NCBI GenBank assembly: GCA_934661135.1 | Contig: CAKUJA010000006.1 | Coordinates: 1 to 36,154, forward strand | Length of the DNA: 36,154 nucleotides | Source: an uncultured Oscillospiraceae bacterium | GTDB lineage: Bacteria; Bacillota; Clostridia; Oscillospirales; Oscillospiraceae | Reading direction: 5' to 3' | Shown: piece after piece, positions 22,781 through 31,003 of the stretch | Numbering within the stretch: the first letter of the stretch is position 1 | Layout of the letters: every line of letters begins with the position of its first letter | The notes under the pieces: generated by a model | The model's database searches: none | What the model was told of the DNA's origin: nothing | What the model saw: only the letters and a program-made list of their open reading frames with translations | Program-made: the position numbers and the translations under genes

Positions 22781-23707
22781 ATGGAATGGATTCCCATTCT
22801 GGTGATCGCCGTTCTGGTGCTCATCATCATCGCCCGCAACATCTACATCGTGCAGCAGTCCCGCGCCTACGTCGTTGAGCGCCTCGGCGCTTTCTCCGCG
22901 GTCTGGACGGTCGGTATGCACTTCAAGGTACCGTTCGTCGAGCGTGTCGCCAAGAAGGTCAGCCTGAAGGAGCAGGTACTCGACTATCCGCCCCAACCGG
23001 TTATCACGAAAGATAACGTCACCATGCAGATCGACACTGTCGTCTATTTCCAGATCACTGACCCGAAGCTCTATGCCTACGGCGTCGAGCACCCGATGAT
23101 GGCCATGGAGACCCTCACGGCCACCACGCTCCGCAATATCATCGGCGACCTCGAGCTAGACCAGACGCTCACCTCCCGCGACGTCATCAATACCAAGATG
23201 CGCGCCATTCTCGACGAAGCGACCGACCCGTGGGGCATCAAGGTCAACCGCGTCGAGCTGAAGAACATTCTCCCGCCGCAGGACATCCAGAACTCCATGG
23301 AAAAGCAGATGAAGGCCGAGCGCGACCGCCGTCAGGCAATCCTTCAGGCCGAAGGCACCAAGCGCAGCCAGGTTCTCGTTGCCGAAGGCGAGAAGGAAGC
23401 CGCGATTCTGAAGGCCGATGCCGAAAAGCAGGCCGCCATTCTCAAGGCGGAAGCCGAAAAGCAGGCCGCGATTCTCCGTGCCGACGGCGAAGCGCAGGCT
23501 ATCATGGCCGTCCAGAAGGCCATGGCCGACTCCCTCGCGCTGCTGAACGCACAGGCGCCGAACGATCAGGTCATTAAGCTCAAGGCGCTCGAGGCCATGC
23601 AGAAGGTCGCCGACGGTCAGGCCACGAAGATCATCATTCCGAGCGAAATTCAAGGCCTTGCGGGTCTTGCCGCCGGTCTGACAGAGACCGCGAAGGAGAC
23701 GAAGTAA
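22781..23707 (+). CDS. SPFH/stomatin-like membrane protein
   Basis: 308 residues. One N-terminal membrane segment (about 3-20), SPFH/band-7 domain (about 25-185, VVERLGAFSAVWTVGMHF, VKVSLKEQVLDYPPQPV), then a helical region with 11-residue repeats (KADAEKQAAIL, KAEAEKQAAIL, RADGEAQAIM, about 208-240), a hendecad coiled coil typical of oligomeric stomatins/QmcA. The C-terminus (IIIPSEIQGLAGLAAGL) also fits. Likely scaffolds membrane protease or chaperone assemblies with the adjacent NfeD. AAGGAGGAA precedes the ATG. Confidence 0.95.
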   Translation: MEWIPILVIAVLVLIIIARNIYIVQQSRAYVVERLGAFSAVWTVGMHFKVPFVERVAKKVSLKEQVLDYPPQPVITKDNVTMQIDTVVYFQITDPKLYAYGVEHPMMAMETLTATTLRNIIGDLELDQTLTSRDVINTKMRAILDEATDPWGIKVNRVELKNILPPQDIQNSMEKQMKAERDRRQAILQAEGTKRSQVLVAEGEKEAAILKADAEKQAAILKAEAEKQAAILRADGEAQAIMAVQKAMADSLALLNAQAPNDQVIKLKALEAMQKVADGQATKIIIPSEIQGLAGLAAGLTETAKETK

Positions 23708-23708
23708 G

Positions 23709-23903
23709 ATGGCGAAGGACAAAAACCAACGCTTCGTCCGCATTTTGGACGAGTCAGGCTTTGTGACCGCCAATGAGCTCTGGGTCGATCGGCAGACCGG
23801 CGTAACCTACCTGTTTCACTACAATGGCAACGCTGCCGGACTGACGGTTCTCGTGGATGCCAACGGCAAGCCGGTCATTTCCCAGATCCCCCGCGAGGAG
23901 TAA
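23709..23903 (+). CDS. DUF6440-like small protein
   Basis: 64 residues, beginning one base after the SPFH stop, so translation is probably coupled. The pattern (DRQTGVTYLFHYNGNAAGLTVLVDANGKP) resembles the DUF6440 family, whose function is unknown. No signal peptide or membrane segment. It ends before a strong bidirectional terminator. Confidence 0.65.
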   Translation: MAKDKNQRFVRILDESGFVTANELWVDRQTGVTYLFHYNGNAAGLTVLVDANGKPVISQIPREE

Positions 23904-23925
23904 CCCATCGACACATTGACATACT

Positions 23926-23962
23926 AAAAAGCCCCCGTTTCCGGCGGAAACGGGAGCTTTTT
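23926..23962. terminator. Bidirectional Rho-independent terminator
   Basis: AAAAAGC-CCCGTTTCC and GGAAACGGG-GCTTTTT form a long stem with A-run and T-run on opposite ends. It ends the NfeD/SPFH/DUF6440 operon (plus strand) and the OadG-like gene (minus strand). Confidence 0.9.
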
Positions 23963-23969
23963 ATGTACC

Positions 23970-24323
23970 TTATTCCTTGATCTCACGAATCGAAATAAAC
24001 CGCAGCTCATTGAGCGGCTTTCCCAGCCGGTCAGCTACAATCGCCATGAGCATTGCCGCCGTCTTGTCCGGCACATCATGCAGCTTGATCTCGCCGGCCG
24101 AGCCGGGTGCCTTGGCCTGTGCTGCCGGCGCCGCCGCGGGTGCAGCCTGCGCGGGTTCTGCCGCCGCAGTCTTTTTCTCCCGGCTCTGGATGACAGCGCC
24201 GCAGAGCTTCGTCGCGATCATCAGCAGAATCAGTCCTAAAAAGACCACTGCCATACCCAGCACCACAATCAGTCCCGCCGTGCCGATCGGCACATTCACC
24301 ATCGCCTGATTCACCAAAAACAT
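23970..24323 (-). CDS. OadG-like sodium-pump decarboxylase gamma subunit
   Basis: 117 residues from the ATG at 24321-24323, preceded by GGAGGAGGA; the upstream in-frame codons precede the ribosome-binding site. One N-terminal membrane helix (about 15-38), an Ala/Pro-rich linker (52-75) and a soluble tail (LHDVPDKTAAMLMAIVADRLGKPLNELRFISIREI) fit the gamma subunit of the oxaloacetate/methylmalonyl-CoA decarboxylase family. No alpha, beta or biotin-carrier genes are nearby, so it is an orphan here and could serve a complex encoded elsewhere. Confidence 0.7.
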   Translation of the reverse strand: MFLVNQAMVNVPIGTAGLIVVLGMAVVFLGLILLMIATKLCGAVIQSREKKTAAAEPAQAAPAAAPAAQAKAPGSAGEIKLHDVPDKTAAMLMAIVADRLGKPLNELRFISIREIKE

Positions 24324-24459
24324 CCTTGTGTCCTCCTCCCGGGTTTTGCCCATGCGGGCAACAGATCGGAAGTATCATAGCAAAGGCGGCCGTTAATTTG
24401 TGTTAAGTTTTCGCTGATTCGTGCAAGGGAACCGTTTAATAACCGATGCTTCACGCGGC

Positions 24460-24504
24460 AAAAGAACCGCTGTCCGGGTGCGTTGGGCGTTTTCAGATAC
24501 ACCC
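24460..24504. repeat. Partial copy of the MITE-like element
   Basis: AAAAGAACCGCTGTCC and the following GGGTGCGTTGGG and GTTTTCAGATACACCC align with the right end of the element at 10882-11041. No left terminal repeat is found, so this is a solo end. Its last base is also the third base of the MATE stop codon. Confidence 0.6.
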
Positions 24505-25889
24505 TAGGCCTTCTCGCCGTAATCGTCGTCGCGCATCCGCTGTTCCGCCGTGCGCATCGTGTGCCGCAGAAACGCTACGCTCATCACCAGCGCCACCGCC
24601 TCCGAAATCGGAAACGCCAGCCACACGGCGTCGAGCTTCCCGGTCTGCGCCAGCAGCCATGCAGCCGGCAGCAGCACCACAAGCTGGCGGCACACCGAGC
24701 AGAGCAGCGAATGCAGCGGGTTGCCGATCGCCTGATAGACCGACATGGCCACCACGTTCACGCCCGCAATCAAAAAGTGTGTGCCGGTGATCCGCAGCGC
24801 CGCTGTGCCGATCGCCATCATCTGCTCCGACGCGTCAAACAGCCGCAGCAGCGTCCCCGGCATCAGCTCAAACGCGAGGAAGCCGACCACCATAATCCCG
24901 ATCGCGGTCAGAATGCTGAGCTTGACCGTTTTTTGCACGCGCTCCGGCTTCCGTGCGCCGTAGTTATACGACAAAATCGGTACCATCGCGTTGTTCAGTC
25001 CAAATACCGGCATAAATATAAAGCTCTGGAGCTTGAAATACGCGCCGAATACCGCCGTCGCCGTCGTCGTGAACGCGATGAGAATCTTGTTCATGCCAAA
25101 CGTCATGACCGAGCCGATCGACCCCATGATGATCGACGGCACGCCCACGCGGTAGATTTCCTGCCCGATCTCCTTATCCCAGCGAACCATCCTGAGCTGC
25201 ATATGGATCTCCGGGTTGTACCGCCGGTTGATCCAAAGGCCGATCACCGCCGCAATAATCTGTCCGAGAACCGTCGCCACGGCTGCACCGGCCACGCCCA
25301 TCTTCGGCGCTCCGCAAAGGCCGAAAATCAAAATCGGGTCGAGCACGATGTTGATAATCGCGCCGATGAGCTGCGTCAGCATTGACAGCTTCGTCCGCCC
25401 GGTCGATTGCAGCAGCCGCTCACAGTAGAACTGCGTAAACAGGCCGAACGACAGCAGCAAACAGATTCTCGCATACTGCGTGCCATATTCCACAATCTCT
25501 GTCTCATGCGTCTGCGCGAGGAAGAACGGCCGCGATAAAAACGCGCCGATCAGCGCAAACAGCACGTATGTGCACCCGAATAAAAACAGTCCCGTGTTGG
25601 CCGACCGGTCGACCTGCTCCTGCTGCTTCGCTCCCAGCGACCGCGACAGCAGCGCGTTCATGCCAACCGCCGTACCGGAGCCGAACGCAATCATCAAATT
25701 TTGCAGCGGGAATGCCAGCGATACCGCATTGAGTGCATTCTCGCTGATCCGTGCGACAAATACGCTGTCCACCACGTTGTAGAGCGCCTGCACCAGCATC
25801 GAAATCATCACCGGGATCGCCATGTCCGCCAGCAGCTTGCCGACCGGCATCGTCCCCATCTTATTTTCCTGAACTCTTGTCTCTCCCAT
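24504..25889 (-). CDS. MATE-family multidrug/Na+ efflux transporter
   Basis: 461 residues with 12 hydrophobic segments. Typical MATE pattern: MAIPVMISMLVQALYNVVDSVFVA in the first helix, and the repeat halves AFPLQNLMIAFGSGTAVG and LNNAMVPILSYNYGARKPERVQ. Likely exports cationic drugs or metabolites using a Na+ or H+ gradient; the substrate is unknown. The stop codon overlaps the end of a MITE-like repeat, so the C-terminus may have been reset by that insertion. A strong promoter lies upstream. Confidence 0.9.
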   Translation of the reverse strand: MGETRVQENKMGTMPVGKLLADMAIPVMISMLVQALYNVVDSVFVARISENALNAVSLAFPLQNLMIAFGSGTAVGMNALLSRSLGAKQQEQVDRSANTGLFLFGCTYVLFALIGAFLSRPFFLAQTHETEIVEYGTQYARICLLLSFGLFTQFYCERLLQSTGRTKLSMLTQLIGAIINIVLDPILIFGLCGAPKMGVAGAAVATVLGQIIAAVIGLWINRRYNPEIHMQLRMVRWDKEIGQEIYRVGVPSIIMGSIGSVMTFGMNKILIAFTTTATAVFGAYFKLQSFIFMPVFGLNNAMVPILSYNYGARKPERVQKTVKLSILTAIGIMVVGFLAFELMPGTLLRLFDASEQMMAIGTAALRITGTHFLIAGVNVVAMSVYQAIGNPLHSLLCSVCRQLVVLLPAAWLLAQTGKLDAVWLAFPISEAVALVMSVAFLRHTMRTAEQRMRDDDYGEKA

Positions 25890-25939
25890 GCCCTGTTCCT
25901 GTACCTTCTCCGAACTTTTTCGCTTGCGTAATTCAATCT

Positions 25940-25968
25940 AGTATATCGAACGACGCGCTCCCTGTCAA
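25940..25968 (-). promoter_or_regulatory. Promoter of the MATE gene
   Basis: Minus-strand TTGACA (25963-25968) and TATACT (25940-25945) with 17-base spacing, about 50 bases before the start codon. Confidence 0.75.
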
Positions 25969-25995
25969 TAGGAACCCGCTCCAGCGCATCCCCCT

Positions 25996-26047
25996 CTTTT
26001 TTGCCCCCATTCTTTTCTTTCTCCGAAAAGAATGGGGCGCAAAAAAA
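25996..26047. repeat. Dispersed stem-loop repeat, copy C
   Basis: The most symmetrical copy: TTTTTTGCCCCCATTCTTTTC pairs across a 7-base loop with GAAAAGAATGGGGCGC and an A-run. A terminator-like hairpin on both strands. Confidence 0.7.
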
Positions 26048-26069
26048 TATTTACCAAACGGAAAACAAA

Positions 26070-26104
26070 CGCCCCGATTCCGTCACTTCCACAGAATCGG
26101 GGCG
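26070..26104 (-). terminator. Terminator of the Cys-rich gene
   Basis: CGCCCCGATTC and GAATCGGGGCG form an 11-bp perfect stem with a 13-base loop; on the minus strand TTTGTTTTCC follows. The stop codon of the gene is at 26110. Confidence 0.8.
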
Positions 26105-26109
26105 AACGC

Positions 26110-26973
26110 TCAACTCAAAAATTCCAATTTACTCTTACAGACGAAATAGATTCGCCGGCTGGTGTCGTTTGCCAGCACCAGCACGTCGCCAACGCTGCCA
26201 AGCACCGTCGCGCCGCCCACAATCAGCGGCCCCGCCGCCAGCGAAACGGTTCTCCCGCCCGCCAGATCGTCGCAGTCGCAGTCACACGGCGTCGGCTTCA
26301 TCGCCGGGATCGTCCCCGGCGGCGTCGGCCGTCCGGGATGGAGCGCCTGCCACAGCAGTCCCTTGATCTGCTCATAGCTCGTCGGCGTCTCCTCGCCCGC
26401 CGCTGCCGGCACCGTAAACGCCACCGCCGTCAGCGCGCACAGCCGCACCTGCCCTGCGTCAAATGCCGGTCCCTCCGCGCAGCACGCCGTCTCCGTTCCG
26501 CCGGTACAGATCGGAATCGGATAGTACACCTGCCCCGATACCTTGAGATTGTCGCACGTACACGTCCGAATCCGCTCAAAGCTCCCATTCAGCGGCCCCG
26601 TCAGGTTGTCATATGCCGCGGTTGAGGTTGCAGGGCAGTCCAGGGATGTACCGAGTACAAAATGGTCGGTCATAAATGCGAACTGCGAGTAGTCCATCAG
26701 CGGTGCGAAGCGCGCGTCGCACAAAAGCTGGAGCGCCCCGGCCATCCCTGCCGCGCAGTCACATCCGCAGTCGATGTCCGCCTCCTGCGCCCTCGGCGGC
26801 TCCGGCCGCGGTGGAGGTGGTGGGAACGGACAAATCGGCACGCAAGGCATCACCGGCGGGCAAGGGGGCGCCCCCGCGCCCTGTCCCGGCGCACCCACGC
26901 CATGGCATCCCTGCTGCGTCTCGCACCCGCAGCCGGTCTGCCCGGTCGTCGTATAGTTGTTGCATGGACTCAT
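26110..26973 (-). CDS. Cys- and Pro-rich protein of unknown function
   Basis: 287 residues from the ATG at 26971-26973, preceded by AGGAG. The first 100 residues are Cys-, Gly- and Pro-rich (TGCGCETQQGC, PFPPPPPRPEPP, IDCGCDCAAG) and further Cys pairs appear at CTCDN and CDCDCDD. No signal peptide and no recognisable domain; the second half is a mixed alpha/beta stretch ending in RRIYFVCKSKLEFLS. The composition recalls exosporium or spore-coat proteins that form disulfide-linked layers, but this is only an analogy. Divergent from the beta-lactamase-like gene. Confidence 0.75.
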   Translation of the reverse strand: MSPCNNYTTTGQTGCGCETQQGCHGVGAPGQGAGAPPCPPVMPCVPICPFPPPPPRPEPPRAQEADIDCGCDCAAGMAGALQLLCDARFAPLMDYSQFAFMTDHFVLGTSLDCPATSTAAYDNLTGPLNGSFERIRTCTCDNLKVSGQVYYPIPICTGGTETACCAEGPAFDAGQVRLCALTAVAFTVPAAAGEETPTSYEQIKGLLWQALHPGRPTPPGTIPAMKPTPCDCDCDDLAGGRTVSLAAGPLIVGGATVLGSVGDVLVLANDTSRRIYFVCKSKLEFLS

Positions 26974-27051
26974 ATCATCACTCCTATTGCATTGGGTGTT
27001 TTTCTCTTTGCTACCATTACAATATGCCGCGCCCGCGCCATTGGTGCGCGC

Positions 27052-27080
27052 TTGCATTTCGCCCGTTTCTGCGCTATACT
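27052..27080 (+). promoter_or_regulatory. Promoter of the beta-lactamase-like gene
   Basis: TTGCAT (27052-27057) and TATACT (27075-27080) with 17-base spacing, 30 bases before the ATG. Confidence 0.65.
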
Positions 27081-27110
27081 GCATACTACCCCAATCCTCA
27101 GGAGGCTTCC

Positions 27111-28286
27111 ATGAAAAAACTGCTCTGCGCGCTGCTCGCCGCGCTGCTATTTGCATCCCCCGCCCTCGCCGCCGAGGATTCGTCCTCGCCAGTCCCGGCC
27201 GAAGCGCCATCCGAGTCTCTTGCCGACCGGTTCGACGCCTTCCGCGCCCAGTACGGCCTTGACGAGACAAATTTTGCCGTCTCCTACTACGACACCGTCA
27301 CCGGCGAGGAATACAACTGGAACGAGACCGCCATGCTCACCGCCGGCAGCACCTTCAAGCTCCCGCTCAACCTCTATTATTACGAGCTGCAAAACGAAGG
27401 CGAAATCTCCGGCGACACGATCCTCACCGAGGGTGGCGCCACACTCGACCGCTGCCACTATCTCAGTCTGGTCGAGTCCAACAACGAGCTTTCCATCGCC
27501 ATGCTCTACCGCATCGGCACTTTCCGTGTCTACAAAGAAGCCATGCGCCGCTTCTTCACCATGACCGACGATGAAATCGACCCGAAATACTACCAGGACA
27601 ACTACTACTGCACCCGCATGATGATGGACGCGCTCAAATACCTCTACGTCCATTCCGACGAATTCCCCGAAATGCTTGACTACATGACCCAGTCGCTCCC
27701 GCGCGACGCCTACTTCCTGCACTACCTCTCGCCCGACGAAGTCACCATCGCCCACAAATACGGCACCTTCGAGGGTGCGGAAAACGACACCGGCATCTTC
27801 TATACCGAGCAGCCGTTCCTGCTTGCCGTCTACACGCAGAGCGTCGGCGAACAGGTTGTCGCACAGGCCGCCGTCCTTGCCTACGAGTACAACCTCGAGC
27901 AGGCGCGCCTGACCCGCCGTGCCAACAATCAGGCCGTCGAAGACCGGGCGCGCGCCGAAGCAGTCGATAAGCTGCGGCAGATGGCCGCCGAACGCGACGC
28001 CGCCAACGCCGAAGCGCAGGCGCGCATCGACGTCGAAAAGGCTGCCGCGGCACAGGCTGCCGCCGAGCGCCTTGCCGCAGAACAGGCCGAAGCGGAGCAG
28101 GCCGCCGCGCAGGAACCGAAGCCGAGCTGGGCCGATCAGGTCGACAATCCCTCCTTTGTCTTTGCGTGGTGGATGATCCCGGTCGCCCTCGCCACGCTCG
28201 CCCTCAGCGCAGGCATCGTCCGTCTGCTGCTGCACAGCACCCGTAAGCACAAGGACAAATACGTCGGCAAATACGTCAAAAAATAA
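27111..28286 (+). CDS. Membrane-anchored serine hydrolase, beta-lactamase class A-like
   Basis: 391 residues. A signal peptide (1-21, cleavage likely after ALAA), then a class A beta-lactamase-like domain (about 40-255) with the S-x-x-K motif S80-T-F-K83, SNN at 123-125 in place of SDN, and KYG at 216-218 in place of KTG. An Ala/Glu-rich coiled coil follows (about 265-332), then one membrane segment (about 345-368) and a Lys-rich cytoplasmic tail. It is likely a surface peptidase/esterase acting on cell-wall or peptide substrates, held on a coiled-coil stalk; actual beta-lactam hydrolysis is doubtful because of the altered KTG and missing Glu166 region. AGGAGG precedes the ATG. Confidence 0.82.
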   Translation: MKKLLCALLAALLFASPALAAEDSSSPVPAEAPSESLADRFDAFRAQYGLDETNFAVSYYDTVTGEEYNWNETAMLTAGSTFKLPLNLYYYELQNEGEISGDTILTEGGATLDRCHYLSLVESNNELSIAMLYRIGTFRVYKEAMRRFFTMTDDEIDPKYYQDNYYCTRMMMDALKYLYVHSDEFPEMLDYMTQSLPRDAYFLHYLSPDEVTIAHKYGTFEGAENDTGIFYTEQPFLLAVYTQSVGEQVVAQAAVLAYEYNLEQARLTRRANNQAVEDRARAEAVDKLRQMAAERDAANAEAQARIDVEKAAAAQAAAERLAAEQAEAEQAAAQEPKPSWADQVDNPSFVFAWWMIPVALATLALSAGIVRLLLHSTRKHKDKYVGKYVKK

Positions 28287-28348
28287 GCTGCTGGGACTGT
28301 CGAGAAACCATGAAATGCAGTATTGTGACAGAGTCGCAGGGGAAGAGT

Positions 28349-28371
28349 GAAGGGGGCAAAGAGCCCCCTTC
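28349..28371 (+). terminator. Terminator-like hairpin after the serine hydrolase gene
   Basis: GAAGGGGGC and GCCCCCTTC form a perfect 9-bp stem with an AAAGA loop, without a clean T-run. A second perfect 14-bp hairpin (AGTTTTTCAAACTT 28386-28399 with 28403-28416) follows. The 28,290-28,500 spacer has no gene. Confidence 0.55.
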
Positions 28372-28535
28372 GCGTTCAATTAAGCAGTTTTTCAAACTTT
28401 TTAAGTTTGAAAAACTGGACGGACAGCGGGGCGAAAAGACTTTTTCGACACGCTGAAGCTGCTTCCCCGGAGGTGGAAGCCGCTTTGATGTCCCTTCTCA
28501 TTTCTCCGGCAGGAATCGGCGCTCCCGTCCTTCCC

Positions 28536-29018
28536 TCATCCCTGAAACACCGGCAGCAGCGGCGGCGCCATCGTAAACAGAATCAGCGCCGCACCGTAGA
28601 GTCCCACCGCGATCACCAGCACGCCTGCCGCCCACGCGGCAGTCCCGTCCAGCATCCGCCGGTACGCCAGCCGGAATCCCGCCGCCATCGTCACCGTATA
28701 CAGCGCCAGATCGACCCACAGCGCCTCCACGCCAAACCCGGCCGTAAGCGTGTAAAATCCACCCATGCACAGCAGCGGCATCAGAAGCTCCGCCAGCAAA
28801 AATCCGCTCCACGCCCGCTGCCCGTCCGCCTGTCCGCGCGTCAGCACGAACGCCGCCGCGAGAAACGGCCAGAAAAACAGCTTCAAATGCTCCCAGACGC
28901 TCTCATTCACCGGTGCAAACAGTCCCACAATTGGCAGCGGACACAGCTCATAGACAAAATGCAGTCCCGCGCCCGCCAGCGCCGTCAGAAAAAACGCGAT
29001 CCAAAACCGCTTTTTCAT
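28536..29018 (-). CDS. DUF6512-like integral membrane protein
   Basis: 160 residues from the ATG at 29016-29018. Four to five membrane helices; the conserved stretch GLFAPVNESVWEHLKLFFWPF after the first helix resembles the DUF6512 family. The function is unknown. Its Shine-Dalgarno (AGGAGGG) lies inside a perfect 15-bp hairpin (29024-29056), so translation could be switched by opening that structure. It follows hom on the same strand with only 54 bases between stop and start. Confidence 0.75.
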   Translation of the reverse strand: MKKRFWIAFFLTALAGAGLHFVYELCPLPIVGLFAPVNESVWEHLKLFFWPFLAAAFVLTRGQADGQRAWSGFLLAELLMPLLCMGGFYTLTAGFGVEALWVDLALYTVTMAAGFRLAYRRMLDGTAAWAAGVLVIAVGLYGAALILFTMAPPLLPVFQG

Positions 29019-29023
29019 AAACA

Positions 29024-29056
29024 ATCCCTCCTGTCATACTCTATGACAGGAGGGAT
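29024..29056 (-). promoter_or_regulatory. Perfect hairpin sequestering a ribosome-binding site
   Basis: On the minus strand ATCCCTCCTGTCATA is followed by a 3-base loop and its exact inverse TATGACAGGAGGGAT. The 3' arm contains the AGGAGGG Shine-Dalgarno of the DUF6512-like gene. It may act as hom terminator, as a translational switch, or both. Confidence 0.7.
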
Positions 29057-29072
29057 CTTGCATATTCCAAAC

Positions 29073-30263
29073 TCAGTCGTACACCGGCCAGGCCGCCGCA
29101 AGCTGCAATCCGCTCTCGCTGACCGCGCTGCGCACCAGCTCCCCGGTCACGCCGCCGTGCCAGCCATCCTGATCCGGCAGCCACGTCACGGCGCCGAGCT
29201 TTGACTCCACGGCTTCCCGCTCGTCCTTCGTCCGCACATACCAGCGCGAGACAAGCTCGTGGTAGCACGCCGGCTTCTCCTCCGAGCTCTCCCAGCCGGT
29301 CGGCTGGACGCGCCCCGGATGCTGCACAATATCGATGATGTCCGCCACCACCGCGCTTGCCGTCGGATACCGGCCCGCGCCGGGGCCGTAGAACAGCACC
29401 TCGCCGACCTCATCGCCCTGCACGGCAATCGCGTTGAACACATCGCCCACCGCCGCGAGCACCTTGTTGCCCGGCACAATGTGCGGACTGACGAAGCAGA
29501 ACTTCTTTCCGTCCTTCACCGCCGTGCGGCCCAGCAGCTTGATCTTCATGCCGCCGCGCTCGGCAAAGGCCGCGTCCGTCGCCGTGACCTTCGTGATGCC
29601 TTCTACATGGATGTCCTCCGGCCGTACGTTCTTGCCGAACGCCAGTCCGGACAGAATGCAGATCTTCCGCGCCGCGTCCGTCCCCTCGACGTCCGCCGCC
29701 GGGTTCGCCTCGGCGTAGCCGTTGGCCTGCGCCTGCCGCAGCGCCGATTCATACGTTTCTCCGTGCTCCAACATCTGTGAGAGAATAAAATTCGTCGTGC
29801 CGTTCAGAATGCCCGCCACGCCTGTGATGTGGTTCGCGCCAAGGCAGCGTGTCATCGGGTTCAATACCGGGATTCCGCCGCCGACCGATGCCTCAAACAG
29901 GAAGTTCCCGCCGTGCTCGCGCGCCAGCGCAAACAGCTCCACGCCATACTCGGCCACAAGCTGCTTATTCGACGTGACCACGCTCTTACCCGCCGCCAGC
30001 GCCTTGCGCACCATCGCCAGCGCCGCGCCGACGCCGCCGATCGCCTCCACCACAATGCCGACCTCGGGATCGTTGACCACGATCTCAAAATCCTTCACCA
30101 TCTTATCGGCATACGGACTTTCCGGCATCTCGCGCAGATCAACCACATACTTCAGTTCCACGCACTCGCCCGCGTGTTTTGCCACAACATCCGCGTTATC
30201 CCGCAGAATATCGGCCACGCCGACGCCAACCGTGCCAAATCCAAGAATTGCAACTTTTTTCAT
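29073..30263 (-). CDS. hom: Homoserine dehydrogenase
   Basis: 396 residues. N-terminal NAD(P) Rossmann motif ILGFGTVGVGVA (6-17), VVEAIGG, TSNKQLVAEYG, and the catalytic-domain block GILNGTTNFILSQM...YAEANPAADVEGTDAARKICIL, with YGPGAGRYPTASAVV. Reduces aspartate semialdehyde to homoserine for Thr/Met synthesis. The protein is somewhat shorter than the roughly 430-residue enzymes with a full C-terminal ACT domain; only a short variant tail remains, so feedback control by threonine may be altered. An ACT-domain protein is encoded 31 bp upstream in the same operon. Confidence 0.95.
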   Translation of the reverse strand: MKKVAILGFGTVGVGVADILRDNADVVAKHAGECVELKYVVDLREMPESPYADKMVKDFEIVVNDPEVGIVVEAIGGVGAALAMVRKALAAGKSVVTSNKQLVAEYGVELFALAREHGGNFLFEASVGGGIPVLNPMTRCLGANHITGVAGILNGTTNFILSQMLEHGETYESALRQAQANGYAEANPAADVEGTDAARKICILSGLAFGKNVRPEDIHVEGITKVTATDAAFAERGGMKIKLLGRTAVKDGKKFCFVSPHIVPGNKVLAAVGDVFNAIAVQGDEVGEVLFYGPGAGRYPTASAVVADIIDIVQHPGRVQPTGWESSEEKPACYHELVSRWYVRTKDEREAVESKLGAVTWLPDQDGWHGGVTGELVRSAVSESGLQLAAAWPVYD

Positions 30264-30294
30264 CGTATTTCTCCTCTATGAACCCGTATTTATC

Positions 30295-30735
30295 CTATCC
30301 GGCGACAACTTCCGCCTTCACGACGCCTTTGCACGCGCCGAGCTTCTGCGTAAATGTCTCCAGGGAGCAGTCCAGCTTGCCGGTCTCTGCCGAGACCGTC
30401 ACCATCGCGCGTCCGCCGGAGGGAATCGCCTGATTGATCGTCAGTATATTTGCCCCGCAATTGGCAAAAATAGAAAGTATCTCCGACAGACTGCCGGCCT
30501 TGTGCTTCAGCATGAGCTGGAACGTGATGATCCGCCCGGCCATCATATTCTGAAACGGTGCAATCGTATCACGGTACTTATAAAATGCGCTCCGGCTGAT
30601 CCCGACGGCCTTCGCCGCCTCATTCACCTTGTCCGTCTCGCCGGTCTCCAGCATTCGCTTCGCCTCGGCCACCTTGCGGAAAATCTCCGGCAGCGCCTCT
30701 GCCTCCACGATGTAATACTTCTGCTCGTTCTCCAT
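30295..30735 (-). CDS. ACT-domain regulator (UPF0735/PheB-like)
   Basis: 146 residues from the ATG at 30733-30735, with GGAGG 8 bases away. An N-terminal helix-turn-helix (AAKAVGISRSAFYKYRDTIAPF, about residues 42-63) is followed by a C-terminal ACT domain (about 72-146, FQLMLKHKAGSLSEILSIFANCGANILTINQ). Such proteins are thought to sense amino acids. The gene is just ahead of hom, the usual neighbour of this family, and shares its promoter. Confidence 0.88.
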   Translation of the reverse strand: MENEQKYYIVEAEALPEIFRKVAEAKRMLETGETDKVNEAAKAVGISRSAFYKYRDTIAPFQNMMAGRIITFQLMLKHKAGSLSEILSIFANCGANILTINQAIPSGGRAMVTVSAETGKLDCSLETFTQKLGACKGVVKAEVVAG

Positions 30736-30790
30736 CGCTGCATCCTCCAACTGTCTTTCATTCACGGTCATGTGTCCTTTAATCGTGACC

Positions 30791-30819
30791 ACTATACAAT
30801 AGAACCTGCAAAATTGCAA
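30791..30819 (-). promoter_or_regulatory. Promoter of the ACT-hom operon
   Basis: Minus-strand TTGCAA (30814-30819) and TATAGT (30791-30796) with 17-base spacing, about 55 bases before the ACT start codon. Confidence 0.65.
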
Positions 30820-31003
30820 GTACAAATTTCAGAAAAAATCCACCTCTCACGGCCACGGCGTCAGAAGAAGCTCGCTCCATTCCATTTCCGGCTGACGCCG
30901 AAATCTGCATATCTGCTCCTTCCTGCTTCCTCTCCAATCCGCAACCGCTCCACTGGGCGGCAGATTGGTCTTTGGGTACATTTCAAATCTTCCGCTGCAC
31001 CCG

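Noticed and set aside
24311..24502. 63-codon minus-strand frame with the same YLKTPNAPGQ stretch as a 64-codon frame at 10854-11048
   Set aside because: The shared peptide is a translation of the terminal inverted repeat, not of a conserved gene; neither frame has a ribosome-binding site.
27147..28379. 410-codon minus-strand frame opposite the serine hydrolase
   Set aside because: The opposite strand has a signal peptide, Shine-Dalgarno, promoter and catalytic motifs; this frame has none.
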